A stretch of 64,000 nt of DNA from Gluconobacter sp. Dm-62 (GTDB taxonomy: Bacteria; Pseudomonadota; Alphaproteobacteria; Acetobacterales; Acetobacteraceae). Shown here piece after piece: positions 45,711 through 55,105 of the stretch. The translations under genes were made by a program, and so were the position numbers. The notes under the pieces are model-generated. The model was not told where the DNA came from. It made no database searches and worked only from the letters and a program-made list of their open reading frames with translations. The DNA lies in contig NZ_JAERLY010000002.1 of NCBI RefSeq assembly GCF_018256155.1, positions 124,001-188,000 of the forward strand. The letters run 5' to 3'. Positions within the stretch are counted from its first letter, which is position 1. Each line of letters begins with the position of its first letter.

Positions 45711-47409
45711 ATGCTTGGGCGAGGTGTGGAACGTGACTGTCGCGAACTGGAGCACCCAGCAGGTAGCCCTGCACTTCCTCACAGCCATTGGCGTCCAGCA
45801 GGGCCATCTGATGTTCGGTTTCGACACCCTTTGCGCAGCAGGTAATATTCAGCGAACGGGCGAGTGAGAGAATGGCGTGCATGATCTCGTCGGCACGCAT
45901 GTCCTCGCCCAGATATTGCACAAAGGCCCGGTCAAGCTTGATCTGGTCCAGTGGATAGATACGCAGTCGTTCAAGTGAAGAATAACCTGCGCCGAAATCA
46001 TCTATGGCCAGACGGACGCCAAGCGCACGGACGCGAGAGAGCTCACGAAATGCGATGTCGGAGGGGCCAAAGGGACGGCATTCAGACAGCTCGATCTGTA
46101 GTCGTCCAGGCGCAAGGCCTGTTTCGCCCAAGACCCTATCAACGAGTCCCGAGAGCCGCTCGTTAACCAGCCAGGCAGGAGACACATTCACGCAGACCCT
46201 CAGTGGAGTCTGCCATCGCAACGCAGCCATACAGGCGCTGCGCAGGCTCCAGCTATCAAGAGCCTCGATCATGCCAACTTCTTCGGCATACCGGATGAAC
46301 AGGTTGGGAGCGACCTCACCGTGGCCCGGCCGGGTCCAGCGAAGCAGAGCTTCATGCCCTACAATTTTCTGGCTGACGGTATCAACGATGGGCATCCATT
46401 TCAGAAAGAGCGCGTCATCCTCAACAGCCTTAAGAAGGTCCTGTTCCAGATTGGCAGTGAGGGCGTAGTTATTGGTGAGCTCGGCATTGGCGCGGCGTTC
46501 ATGTCCGCCACCCGTCCGATTGGCCTCGGTCAATGCTGCACGCGCAGCAAGAATCAGCTGGTTTGCATCGTTTGCATCCTGCGGATAGACGCTCCAGCCT
46601 GCGGAAATTGAAAACGGAACGGCACCCATATCCAGGGAAACAGGCGTACTGGAAATCTGTAAGATCGCGTTGACCAACGAGCGCGTCGTAACAGCCGTTG
46701 TTCCTGGCGGGGTCAGAACCATGAAATGACCGCCCCCAATCGAGCTCAGGAAGCAGCCCTCTGGCAGAACCGATCTAAGGCGCCGGATCATCTCGGCGAG
46801 GATCAGGTCGGCCGTATCCCAGCCATAGCGGTCGTTGATCAGCGAAAGGTGATCAAGATTGAGATGGATCAGACTGAAAACGGCACGCCGTGAGAGCGTT
46901 CCGGTTTTTTCGATGAACTGATGCAGGACACGGAGACTTTCCTCACGGTCCGGCAGGGCGGATCTTCCAAGGGCTCTTGCAGCTTCGTTCTTGAGCTGTC
47001 TCGCAACATCCTCCATGGCATCTGTGGCGCTGGGAGAAAAGCTTTTGCCAGATTGGCACAGGGCAACCAGAAACCAGCCCGCTTTACCGCCCAGAGGAGT
47101 AGCTGAAACAGGAAGCCCGAAGAGTGACCAGCCTTCAAGTGAGGGGCACGAGAAAAGCGCTTCGTCAGTGCGCTCACGTTCCGCAGCAAGAATAATCTTC
47201 CCTGAAGCAGTCTTATGCAATACCGACGGAAGAGAACCTGCGGACTGTAGAATATTTATGATACCGCTGGTGGAGATCTCCAGCAACGCGACAGCGACCG
47301 CACCTGTTGCGGGTAGAAGAAGGCGAAAGAGCAGAGAGCGGCTATCCGAAGAAATGCCAGAGTATTCGCACGTAGTCTCTTTCTGAGCGTCTCTGGCAGG
47401 ACTGCTCAT
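45709..47409 (-). CDS. Degenerate GGDEF plus EAL domain protein (cyclic-di-GMP phosphodiesterase candidate)
   Basis: A 566-aa protein with an N-terminal GAF-like sensory region (about 20-140), a GGDEF-like domain (about 165-300) whose active motif reads GGGHF instead of GGDEF, and an EAL domain (about 320-560). EAL catalytic features remain: HEALLRW, NVSP, IELSE, IDDFGAGYSSL, KLDRAF and GVETEHQ; the usual E before GVE is K (AKGVET). So it is probably a phosphodiesterase with an inactive, perhaps GTP-sensing, cyclase domain. The start is ATG 47409 with AGGGAG upstream; a GTG one codon earlier is possible. Confidence 0.82.
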   Translation of the reverse strand: MSSPARDAQKETTCEYSGISSDSRSLLFRLLLPATGAVAVALLEISTSGIINILQSAGSLPSVLHKTASGKIILAAERERTDEALFSCPSLEGWSLFGLPVSATPLGGKAGWFLVALCQSGKSFSPSATDAMEDVARQLKNEAARALGRSALPDREESLRVLHQFIEKTGTLSRRAVFSLIHLNLDHLSLINDRYGWDTADLILAEMIRRLRSVLPEGCFLSSIGGGHFMVLTPPGTTAVTTRSLVNAILQISSTPVSLDMGAVPFSISAGWSVYPQDANDANQLILAARAALTEANRTGGGHERRANAELTNNYALTANLEQDLLKAVEDDALFLKWMPIVDTVSQKIVGHEALLRWTRPGHGEVAPNLFIRYAEEVGMIEALDSWSLRSACMAALRWQTPLRVCVNVSPAWLVNERLSGLVDRVLGETGLAPGRLQIELSECRPFGPSDIAFRELSRVRALGVRLAIDDFGAGYSSLERLRIYPLDQIKLDRAFVQYLGEDMRADEIMHAILSLARSLNITCCAKGVETEHQMALLDANGCEEVQGYLLGAPVRDSHVPHLAQA

Positions 47410-47487
47410 CACTCGTATACTCCCTGAAATTCAGTTGACTTCACTAACAACCAAGAACGGGCATTATATCCCCCCGAACTTTTCTGT

Positions 47488-49641
47488 CTAACCGGAAATC
47501 AGAAGCCTGTCGGGATCATTCCGGTCAAATATTTCCAGAAGAATTCTGAGCGCTGTCCCGCGAGGGCCGTGCAGATGTGGATTGCGGGCGATTTCACGTT
47601 CACTGTCCTGTTGCATGGCCGTCAGAAGCAGGCTGAGGCGTGCCCCTTGGGCCAGACGGAAACCGGGTAGGCCGGACTGCCGGTCGCCTGCGATGTCGCC
47701 ACCGCCACGGATCCTGTAATCCTCGTCAGCGATCAGGAAGCCGTCATTCGTGTCGCGTAGAAGGCTCAGACGCCGGACGGCTGTCGGCGTGGCGGCCCTG
47801 TCATGAAGCAGCAGGCAGAAGGATTTTTTTGAGCCACGCCCAACTCGTCCGCGAAGCTGATGGAGTTGGGCGAGACCGAACCGTTCGGCATGCTCGATCA
47901 CCATGACGGAGGCGGCGGGAATATCCACGCCAACCTCAATAACGGTCGTGGCGACGAGGAGACGTGTTTTTCCCAGACGGAACGTGTCTAGTGCGTCCTG
48001 ACGGACGGTGATGTCCTGTTTGCCGTGGGCGAGGCCCACGAGTCCCTCGAAACGCTGCTCCAGTGAGGCCCAGCGCTCTTCTGCGGCAGCCGCGGCCTGC
48101 GTCTCGCTGTTCTCGATAAGAGGGCAGACCCAGAAGACCTGCACGCCATCCCGCAGGGCACGGGTGATGCCTGCAAGAACACTGTCGAACGACTCCATAC
48201 TATGCAGGGTCGTGCGGATCGGCTGGCGGCCGGGAGGCTTGGCATCCAGACGGCTGACACTCATTTCGCCCCATTCCATGAGCTGGAGCGTGCGGGGGAT
48301 AGGCGTGGCGGTCATGACAAGGATGTCTGTCGCTTCGCCCTTGGCACTCAGATTCATACGCTGGCGGACGCCGAATCGGTGCTGTTCGTCAATGACGGCC
48401 AGGCCAAGGTCGTGGAAGGTCACACCATCCTGAAACAGGGCATGGGTTCCGACGACGATTTTCGCAGTTCCATCCGCAATCGCCGCGAGGGTCTTACGTC
48501 GTGCTGCGCCCTTGATGGTGCCGCTCAGATAAACGCATTCCGCCGGGCAAAGGCGGGAGAGCGTTTCGAAATGCTGGCGCGCCAGAATCTCGGTGGGGGC
48601 CATCAGCGCGGCCTGCGCGCCGGACTCGACGGTCTGGAGCATGGCGTTCATCGCCACAAAGGTCTTGCCTGCGCCGACATCACCCTGAAGCAGCCGCATC
48701 ATGGGTGTCGGGGCCGAGAGGTCGGCGGCGATTTCGGCAATGGCCATGGTCTGAGCGTGGGTCGGTTTATGCCCGAAGCGCCGGAGCATTTCGGCCTGAA
48801 GCTCGCCATTGCCGGGAAAGCTGCGTCCATGCCGCTCGCGGGCCTTGAGGCGCGCAAGTCCGAAACAGAGCTGGTCGGCCAAAAGCTCGTCTGCGGCGAG
48901 GCGGGACAGGGCGCGGTTGCGGACCGGCTCCCAGGCGATTTCGGGCGGGATGATCTCGGGGGACTGCATCAGGCGCAGGGCCTGGGTGAAAGACGGCCAT
49001 TTCCGCTGGCTGACGAGGGTCGGGTCCAGCCATTCCGGCACGTCGGGCAGAAGGGCCAGAGCAGCACGCATGGCCTTGCGGACCGTATAGGGGAACAGGC
49101 CTGCGGTCAGCGGCCAGACGGGTTCGAGCGAGGGGAAGCTGTCGCGTTTGGCCCAGCTTACGACATGATCGGGCTGCGGCATCGTCAGCTCGCCTTGAAA
49201 GCTGCCGGTCTTGCCGGAGACGAGAAGCTCGGCCCCCACGGTTGGGCTTGGCATATTGCGCGTCTGGAAAAAGACCAGATCGAGCTTCCCGGTCTCGTCT
49301 TCGGTGCGGATGATGGAGGGCTGTCCGGGGCGGCTGGCCGTGCGCAGGGTCAGCACCCGCACATGGGCCGTCAGGATTTCGCCGGGAGCGAGATTGTGTC
49401 CGTCGGCAACTGTGCGCAGAATACGCCGGTCAACGACCCGCTCGGGCAGGGTGAACAGCAGATCCAGCACGCGTCGGCCAGCCGCAATTTTCTCCAGCAG
49501 GCTGGCATGTCGCGGGCCGATGCCGGGCAGGCTCGTCAGCGGTGCAAAAAGCGGTGCGAGACGGTCATCCCGGCTTGCTTCAGGACGCTGTTCTGGTTCG
49601 GAAGGATGCGGGAGAGACGGCGGGACGTGTTCGGACGGCAT
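47488..49641 (-). CDS. recG: ATP-dependent DNA helicase RecG
   Basis: Branch-migration helicase that reverses stalled forks and processes Holliday junctions. An N-terminal wedge domain with OB fold (about 60-170) precedes the helicase core with LQGDVGAGKTFVA Walker A and VIDEQHRFGVRQR (DEQH box), plus QLRGRVGRGSKKSFCLLL near the end. The chosen ATG at 49641 gives 717 aa; a longer frame runs antisense into mfd. It is divergent from mfd with a 72-base gap. Confidence 0.95.
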   Translation of the reverse strand: MPSEHVPPSLPHPSEPEQRPEASRDDRLAPLFAPLTSLPGIGPRHASLLEKIAAGRRVLDLLFTLPERVVDRRILRTVADGHNLAPGEILTAHVRVLTLRTASRPGQPSIIRTEDETGKLDLVFFQTRNMPSPTVGAELLVSGKTGSFQGELTMPQPDHVVSWAKRDSFPSLEPVWPLTAGLFPYTVRKAMRAALALLPDVPEWLDPTLVSQRKWPSFTQALRLMQSPEIIPPEIAWEPVRNRALSRLAADELLADQLCFGLARLKARERHGRSFPGNGELQAEMLRRFGHKPTHAQTMAIAEIAADLSAPTPMMRLLQGDVGAGKTFVAMNAMLQTVESGAQAALMAPTEILARQHFETLSRLCPAECVYLSGTIKGAARRKTLAAIADGTAKIVVGTHALFQDGVTFHDLGLAVIDEQHRFGVRQRMNLSAKGEATDILVMTATPIPRTLQLMEWGEMSVSRLDAKPPGRQPIRTTLHSMESFDSVLAGITRALRDGVQVFWVCPLIENSETQAAAAAEERWASLEQRFEGLVGLAHGKQDITVRQDALDTFRLGKTRLLVATTVIEVGVDIPAASVMVIEHAERFGLAQLHQLRGRVGRGSKKSFCLLLHDRAATPTAVRRLSLLRDTNDGFLIADEDYRIRGGGDIAGDRQSGLPGFRLAQGARLSLLLTAMQQDSEREIARNPHLHGPRGTALRILLEIFDRNDPDRLLISG

Positions 49642-49713
49642 CGTGACAACGGGCGCTTCCCGTGCTCCTCGGGCTGACAGGCGATGGAACGGCAGGTATA
49701 GGGCATTAGCAGG

Positions 49714-52700
49714 ATGGAACAAAACGAAACCATGAGCCGTGAAATGTCCACAACGTCTTTCGGCAGGTCCTTCGGGCCGACCGTCTGGGGCGTGCCTGAT
49801 GGCAGTGTGGCCTTTCTTCTCCGCCAGCGCCTTGCCGAGCATGACGGACCACTGCTGCATATTGCGCGCGATGACGCCGCCGTGGCCGCGCTGGCCGACA
49901 TGCTGGCTTGGCTCGTGCCGGAAGTCGAAGTTCTGCGCCTGCCAGCCTGGGACTGTCTGCCCTATGACCGCGTTTCGCCCAATCCGGTTCTGATCGCCGA
50001 ACGGGCCGGGACGCTGTGCCGTTTGCTGGAGCCCACAAAGGCGCGGCGCATCGTTCTGACGACCGTGCACAGCCTGATCCAGCGCGTGCCTCCGCGCTCG
50101 GCGTTCCGCGGACAGTCCATCAGCGTCAAGACGGGCGAAAGCCTCGATCAGGCCATGCTGATCGAACTGCTGGTCGCCAATGGTTACACCCGGACCGATA
50201 CGGTCATGGAAGCGGGCGAGTTCGCGACGCGGGGCGGGATTTTCGATCTGTTCCCGGCTGGCGAAAGCGACCCGATCCGGCTGGATCTTTTCGGAGACGA
50301 AGTTGAGAACATCCGTGCGTTCGATGTTGGAACGCAGCGCTCCACCGAAACGCTAAAACGCTTCGAACTGCGCCCGGTGTCCGAATTCTCGCTGGGCCCC
50401 GACAGCATCAGCCGCTTCCGGACCGGCTGGCGCGATTCGTTCGGCCCGGCTGCGACGTCCGACACGATTTACGAAAACGTCTCGGACGGGCGCCGTTATC
50501 CGGGGCTGGAGCATTACCTGCCGCTGTTCCATGACGGTGACGGCCATCAGATGGAAACGCTGCTGGATTACCTGCCGGGTGGTGCGGTCAGTTTCGATCA
50601 TCATGCGCCGGAAATTCTCAAAGCCCGGCTGGACATGATCGCCGATCATTATCAGGCCCGTCGCGTCCCAACGCGCGAAGGCGAGATCCCGTACCGTCCC
50701 CTGCCGCCGCACCGGCTGTATCTGGATGCTCATGGCTGGGAATCGATGCTGGCGGATGTGCCGTCCGTTATCCTCAATGCGTTCGCCATGCCGGACACAG
50801 CGCAGGGCGTGGATGCGGGATATCGCCCGGGTCCGCTGTTTGCGCGGGCAAAGGATGGAACGCGGGCAGGGATGTTCGAGGCCTTCGGCCAGCAGGTGAA
50901 AACCTGGGCCGAAGCCGGGCGCCGGACCTACGTTACGGCCTGGAGCCGTGGCTCACGGGAGCGGATTTCGCATCTGCTGGCGGAACATGGCGTTACGGTC
51001 ACGTCTTATGACGACTGGCCGGATGCCGCGGGGATGCCCAAGGGTACGACCGGTCTTCTGACGCTGGGGCTGGAGCGCGGGTTCGTCTCGGATCGTCTGT
51101 GCTTCGTCTCCGAACAGGATCTGCTGGGCGAGCGGATTTCCCGTCCCCCCCGTCGTCGCAAGCGCGGCGAGCAGTTCATCTCGCAGGTTGGCGAAATTAC
51201 AGAAGGCGATCTGGTCGTTCATTCCGATTACGGAATCGGGCGGTATGTGGGGCTGGAAACGGTCGTCGAAGGCCGGGTCGCGCATGACTATCTGTCGATC
51301 CTGTATGACGGAGAGCAGCGGCTCCTCCTGCCGGTCGAGAATATCGAACTTCTGAGCCGTTTTGGCTCCGAGCAGGCCGGGGTTCAGCTCGACAAGCTGA
51401 GCGGCACGGCGTGGCAGGCCCGCAAGGCCAAGATGAAGTCCCGCATCCGCGTCATGGCGGGAGAACTGATCAAGACGGCCGCGGCCCGTGCCATGAAGGA
51501 CGCACCCACGCTCGCACCGGCCGAAGGACTTTGGGACGAATTCTGCGCCCGCTTCCCGTTCGTGGAGACGGAAGATCAGTCCCGCGCGATTGCGGACGTG
51601 CTCGAAGACATGAGCGCCGGGCGTCCGATGGATCGGCTGGTCTGTGGCGATGTGGGTTTTGGTAAGACGGAAGTGGCGTTGCGGGCAGCCTTCGTGGCAG
51701 CACTTTCGGGGATGCAGGTCGCGGTCGTGGTGCCGACGACGCTGCTGGCCCGGCAGCATTTCCGCAGCTTCACAGCGCGGTTCGAAGGCTTTCCCGTCAA
51801 TATCGCGCAGCTTTCGCGCCTTGTAACGCCCAAGGAGGCCACGAAGGTCCGCGAAGGGATGGCGGATGGCACGGTCGATATCGTTGTCGGCACCCACGCG
51901 CTGCTGGCCAAAACCGTCGCGTTCGAGCGGCTAGGCCTGCTGATCATCGATGAGGAGCAGCATTTCGGCGTTTCTCACAAGGAACGCCTCAAAGCGCTGC
52001 GTGAGGACGTGCATGTTCTCACGCTCTCTGCCACGCCGCTTCCGAGAACGCTTCAGCTTTCGCTATCCGGCGTGCGCGAAATGAGCCTGATCGCAACGCC
52101 GCCGACGGACCGTCTGGCAGTGCGAACCTTCATCACGCCGTTCGACAGCGTGATGATCCGCGAGGCGATTCAGCGTGAACGATTCCGCGGCGGTCAGGTC
52201 TTCTGTGTCGTGCCGCGTTTGGCGGATATGGACCGAATGGCCGAGCGTCTGGCGGAAATAGTCCCGGACGCCAAGACCGTTCAGGCGCATGGCCGTCTGA
52301 CGCCTACGGAACTCGAACGCGTCATGACGGAGTTCGCGGACGGGAAATACGACATCCTGCTCTCCACCAATATCGTGGAAAGCGGGCTGGATATGCCGAG
52401 CGTGAACACGATCATTATCCACCGCGCAGATATGTTCGGCCTAGGGCAGCTCTATCAGCTTCGCGGACGTGTCGGCCGTGGCAAACAGCGTGGCTATGCC
52501 TATCTGACCTGGCCGCAGACGCGGCCGCTTTCTGCATCGTCGGAAAAGCGGCTGGAGGTCATGCAAACGCTCGATTCGCTGGGAGCCGGATTCACCTTGG
52601 CGTCTCACGATCTGGATCTGCGTGGAGCGGGTAACCTGCTGGGTGACGAGCAGTCCGGGCATATCAAGGAAGTCGGGATCGAGCTGTATCAGCAGATGCT

Positions 52701-53235
52701 GGAAGACGCCGTGATCGACATGCGCCGCGAACGCGGCAAGCGTCAGGACGACGAGGACAGTTGGACCCCCACCATCATTCTGGGCCTGCCGGTCCTGATT
52801 CCCGAAACCTATGTCCCGGATCTGCCGGTGCGTCTGGGGCTGTACCGGCGGATTGCGTCACTGACGAACGAGGCCGAAGTCGAGGCCATGCGGGCGGAAC
52901 TCGTGGACCGTTTCGGCTTGCTACCGCCGGAAGTCGGCAATCTGCTCGAAGTGGTTCTGATCAAGCGTCTGTGCCGTGAGGCGGGTGTGGAGCGTCTGGA
53001 GACCGGGCCGAAGGGCATGGTGATCCAGTTCCGTCGTAACCGTTTCGGCAATCCGGCCGCACTGATTGACTGGGTCACGCGCAAGAAGGAATCGGGCGTA
53101 AAAATCCGTCCCGATCAGAAGCTTGCGGTCATCCGCGAAATGACGAACGCGACCCGCATTGGCTATGCCAAGAAGGTCACGACGCTCCTGTGCAAGATGC
53201 TCCGCAAGCTTGAGAAAGAAGATTCAGGGGACTGA
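49714..53235 (+). CDS. mfd: Transcription-repair coupling factor
   Basis: Removes RNA polymerase stalled at DNA damage and recruits UvrA. The N-terminal UvrB-like modules (1-450) precede the RNAP-interacting CarD-like domain (about 490-560, EGDLVVHSDYGIGRYVGLE), the helicase core (CGDVGFGKTEVA and IIDEEQHFGV) and the C-terminal TRCF autoinhibitory domain. The 1173-aa length is normal. The start is uncertain among ATG 49714, 49732 and 49744. It is convergent with a secreted-protein gene 2 bases beyond its stop. Confidence 0.95.
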   Translation: MEQNETMSREMSTTSFGRSFGPTVWGVPDGSVAFLLRQRLAEHDGPLLHIARDDAAVAALADMLAWLVPEVEVLRLPAWDCLPYDRVSPNPVLIAERAGTLCRLLEPTKARRIVLTTVHSLIQRVPPRSAFRGQSISVKTGESLDQAMLIELLVANGYTRTDTVMEAGEFATRGGIFDLFPAGESDPIRLDLFGDEVENIRAFDVGTQRSTETLKRFELRPVSEFSLGPDSISRFRTGWRDSFGPAATSDTIYENVSDGRRYPGLEHYLPLFHDGDGHQMETLLDYLPGGAVSFDHHAPEILKARLDMIADHYQARRVPTREGEIPYRPLPPHRLYLDAHGWESMLADVPSVILNAFAMPDTAQGVDAGYRPGPLFARAKDGTRAGMFEAFGQQVKTWAEAGRRTYVTAWSRGSRERISHLLAEHGVTVTSYDDWPDAAGMPKGTTGLLTLGLERGFVSDRLCFVSEQDLLGERISRPPRRRKRGEQFISQVGEITEGDLVVHSDYGIGRYVGLETVVEGRVAHDYLSILYDGEQRLLLPVENIELLSRFGSEQAGVQLDKLSGTAWQARKAKMKSRIRVMAGELIKTAAARAMKDAPTLAPAEGLWDEFCARFPFVETEDQSRAIADVLEDMSAGRPMDRLVCGDVGFGKTEVALRAAFVAALSGMQVAVVVPTTLLARQHFRSFTARFEGFPVNIAQLSRLVTPKEATKVREGMADGTVDIVVGTHALLAKTVAFERLGLLIIDEEQHFGVSHKERLKALREDVHVLTLSATPLPRTLQLSLSGVREMSLIATPPTDRLAVRTFITPFDSVMIREAIQRERFRGGQVFCVVPRLADMDRMAERLAEIVPDAKTVQAHGRLTPTELERVMTEFADGKYDILLSTNIVESGLDMPSVNTIIIHRADMFGLGQLYQLRGRVGRGKQRGYAYLTWPQTRPLSASSEKRLEVMQTLDSLGAGFTLASHDLDLRGAGNLLGDEQSGHIKEVGIELYQQMLEDAVIDMRRERGKRQDDEDSWTPTIILGLPVLIPETYVPDLPVRLGLYRRIASLTNEAEVEAMRAELVDRFGLLPPEVGNLLEVVLIKRLCREAGVERLETGPKGMVIQFRRNRFGNPAALIDWVTRKKESGVKIRPDQKLAVIREMTNATRIGYAKKVTTLLCKMLRKLEKEDSGD

Positions 53236-53237
53236 TT

Positions 53238-54101
53238 TCAAGGCACCGAGAACGGCAGCGGAATACGGTTGACGGTCACGACGCCACCGCTCAGCCCGAT
53301 GTCCCACAGAGTCGCATCACCGCTCTGACGGCCCATCAGCCGGGCGATCGTCAGGGCGGCCACGACCTTTTTGGGCGCCGTGTCGCGGATCTGGCCGATC
53401 AGGGTATCGACGTTCGTCACACCGATATGCAGGTCCGCAGCCGAGGTGGCCGCCGTGGCGCCGGGCTCGATGGTGCCCTTGCCGTCAATGGCGCTGGTTC
53501 CGGTTACGGCATGCAGGGCGTTAATCGTGATCTGCTGGCGGGCGGTATCGAGGCCCTGAACCGTCAAATCTGCTGAAAGCTGCGTAGGCATGAGCGGCTG
53601 TTTGGTATCATGGATGCCCGTGCCCTCAACTTTCAGACGCAGGTCCGGCGTCGTCTGAACCGCTTGGATCGACGCCTTGCGGATCGTCATATCGTGACCC
53701 GGACGGGCGAGGGTCACATTCGTCCAGCTAGCCTGCGGGGTTCCGTTGCGGATGTCGCTGCTGTTGATCGTCAGACTCTGGTCCTTGCAGGCGGGGCTGA
53801 TGCCGCCGCGAAAGGCGCTGAGCGCGGCATAGGCGGCCACGGCGTTAAAACGCTCCAGCGTCGCGCTCTCGACGTGGCCAGACGGGTCGGACAGGGTCAC
53901 GCCACGGATATCCAGTGTGAGATCGGTTCCGGCCAGGGAGGCGTGAAGGCTCTTTGCTGTCAGGCCATGAGTGCTGCTCTGCGTTCCGCCGAGTTCGTAT
54001 GTGAAACAGGAGGCGGGCAGGCCGGGAAGCGTGGAAGCGCTGGCCACGACCGGCATCAGAAGCGCAGCCGTGGCGGCAAGCAGGGTCAGACGAGTGGACA
54101 T
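53238..54101 (-). CDS. Secreted protein of unknown function
   Basis: A 287-aa protein with a signal peptide (residues 1-22, cleavage after ASA) and a beta-rich body made of repeating patterns of short strands, such as ADLTVQGLDTARQQITINAL and HIGVTNVDTLIGQI, which recall AsmA/YdgA-like or periplasmic lipid-interaction domains. I cannot name a family. Cysteines at about 37 and 105 could form a disulfide. The ATG at 54101 follows GGAAAAAC. It lies between mfd (convergent) and a DUF1217 gene (divergent, 104-base gap). Confidence 0.65.
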   Translation of the reverse strand: MSTRLTLLAATAALLMPVVASASTLPGLPASCFTYELGGTQSSTHGLTAKSLHASLAGTDLTLDIRGVTLSDPSGHVESATLERFNAVAAYAALSAFRGGISPACKDQSLTINSSDIRNGTPQASWTNVTLARPGHDMTIRKASIQAVQTTPDLRLKVEGTGIHDTKQPLMPTQLSADLTVQGLDTARQQITINALHAVTGTSAIDGKGTIEPGATAATSAADLHIGVTNVDTLIGQIRDTAPKKVVAALTIARLMGRQSGDATLWDIGLSGGVVTVNRIPLPFSVP

Positions 54102-54205
54102 AAGGTGTTTTTCCGGACTGTGAAGAGGGATGAGAGACGTTAAGACTGTATTAGGGAATGCGGCGGTAAAATGATGGCACTTACTCCTCTTTCGGAGAAA
54201 CGCGC

Positions 54206-55027
54206 GTGTCTTCCTCCATTTCCGCCATGCCCGCCATTCCGCAGTATCTCTCCATCATCAAGAATGAAGAGTCTTCGGCGAACAAATGGGAAAAAACAAG
54301 CGTCTCCACGCAGCAGGCTGTTGCAACTTTTCAGCAGGATGCATCTGCGATCAAGACGCCAGACCAGCTTCTGAAAAACTACAAGGCACTCAAGGTTGTA
54401 CTAGGGGCGTATGGAATGTCCTCGGCGATCGGTGAGACCGCCGTACTCACGAAGCTCATGACGCAGGATCCGACCTCGACCAAGTCTTTGGCACAGACGA
54501 GCGGAAATGCGTCATGGAAGGCATTTGCGAATGCTTTTTCGGACTGGTCGACCTCGCCACTGGCCTCGGCTGACACAGTGCAGAGCATTACCCAGAGTTA
54601 CCTGACCAATAGCTACGAGGACAGTCTGCAGACGGAAACACCGGGTCTGGGAGACGCCCTGTATTTTACCCGAACAGCTACGACGGACATGACGCTGGCG
54701 ACTGTGATGTCCGATCCGAAGCTCTTGAAGGTTGCGGAAGTCGTTTCCGGTTTTGATCCAACCCAGTTCGGTGCGCTGGATTACGATCAGCAGGTCCGCC
54801 TTCTGGGATCCAAGCTGGATATGTCCAAGCTTAACACAACCAAGGGAATCCAGCAGTTCGCGCAACAGTATCTCGCGCTGCTGCAAATTCATCCTATCGC
54901 GACCACAACACCTGCAAGCATGCTCACCCTTTATGGGGGGGACGGATCCACAACCGGTATCCTGTCACTCTTTACGGGGAGTTCGGGTAGCGACAGCAGC
55001 TCATCATTGTATTCCGCCTTGTTCTAA
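54206..55027 (+). CDS. DUF1217 family protein (possible flagellar link)
   Basis: A 273-aa helical protein that fits the DUF1217 family by MPAIPQYLSIIKNEESSA, LLKNYKALKVVLGAYGMSSAI and VLTKLMTQDPTSTKSLAQ. Family members often lie in alphaproteobacterial flagellar clusters. Here no flagellar gene is near. The Ser/Gly-rich tail (GSSGSDSSSSLYSALF) looks like the C-terminus of an exported axial protein. The start is GTG 54206 after GGAGAAA. No signal peptide is seen. Role unknown. Confidence 0.75.
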   Translation: MSSSISAMPAIPQYLSIIKNEESSANKWEKTSVSTQQAVATFQQDASAIKTPDQLLKNYKALKVVLGAYGMSSAIGETAVLTKLMTQDPTSTKSLAQTSGNASWKAFANAFSDWSTSPLASADTVQSITQSYLTNSYEDSLQTETPGLGDALYFTRTATTDMTLATVMSDPKLLKVAEVVSGFDPTQFGALDYDQQVRLLGSKLDMSKLNTTKGIQQFAQQYLALLQIHPIATTTPASMLTLYGGDGSTTGILSLFTGSSGSDSSSSLYSALF

Positions 55028-55105
55028 GTCTTCTGCTGGCGTGACATCAGCAGAAGGGGTCTGTATCGCAGACACCTGACCGCATTTCAGGTGAAGGGAT
55101 ATTTC

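Noticed and set aside
48202-49677. A 491-codon plus-strand frame within recG
   Set aside because: Antisense to conserved helicase motifs; low-complexity composition and no family resemblance.
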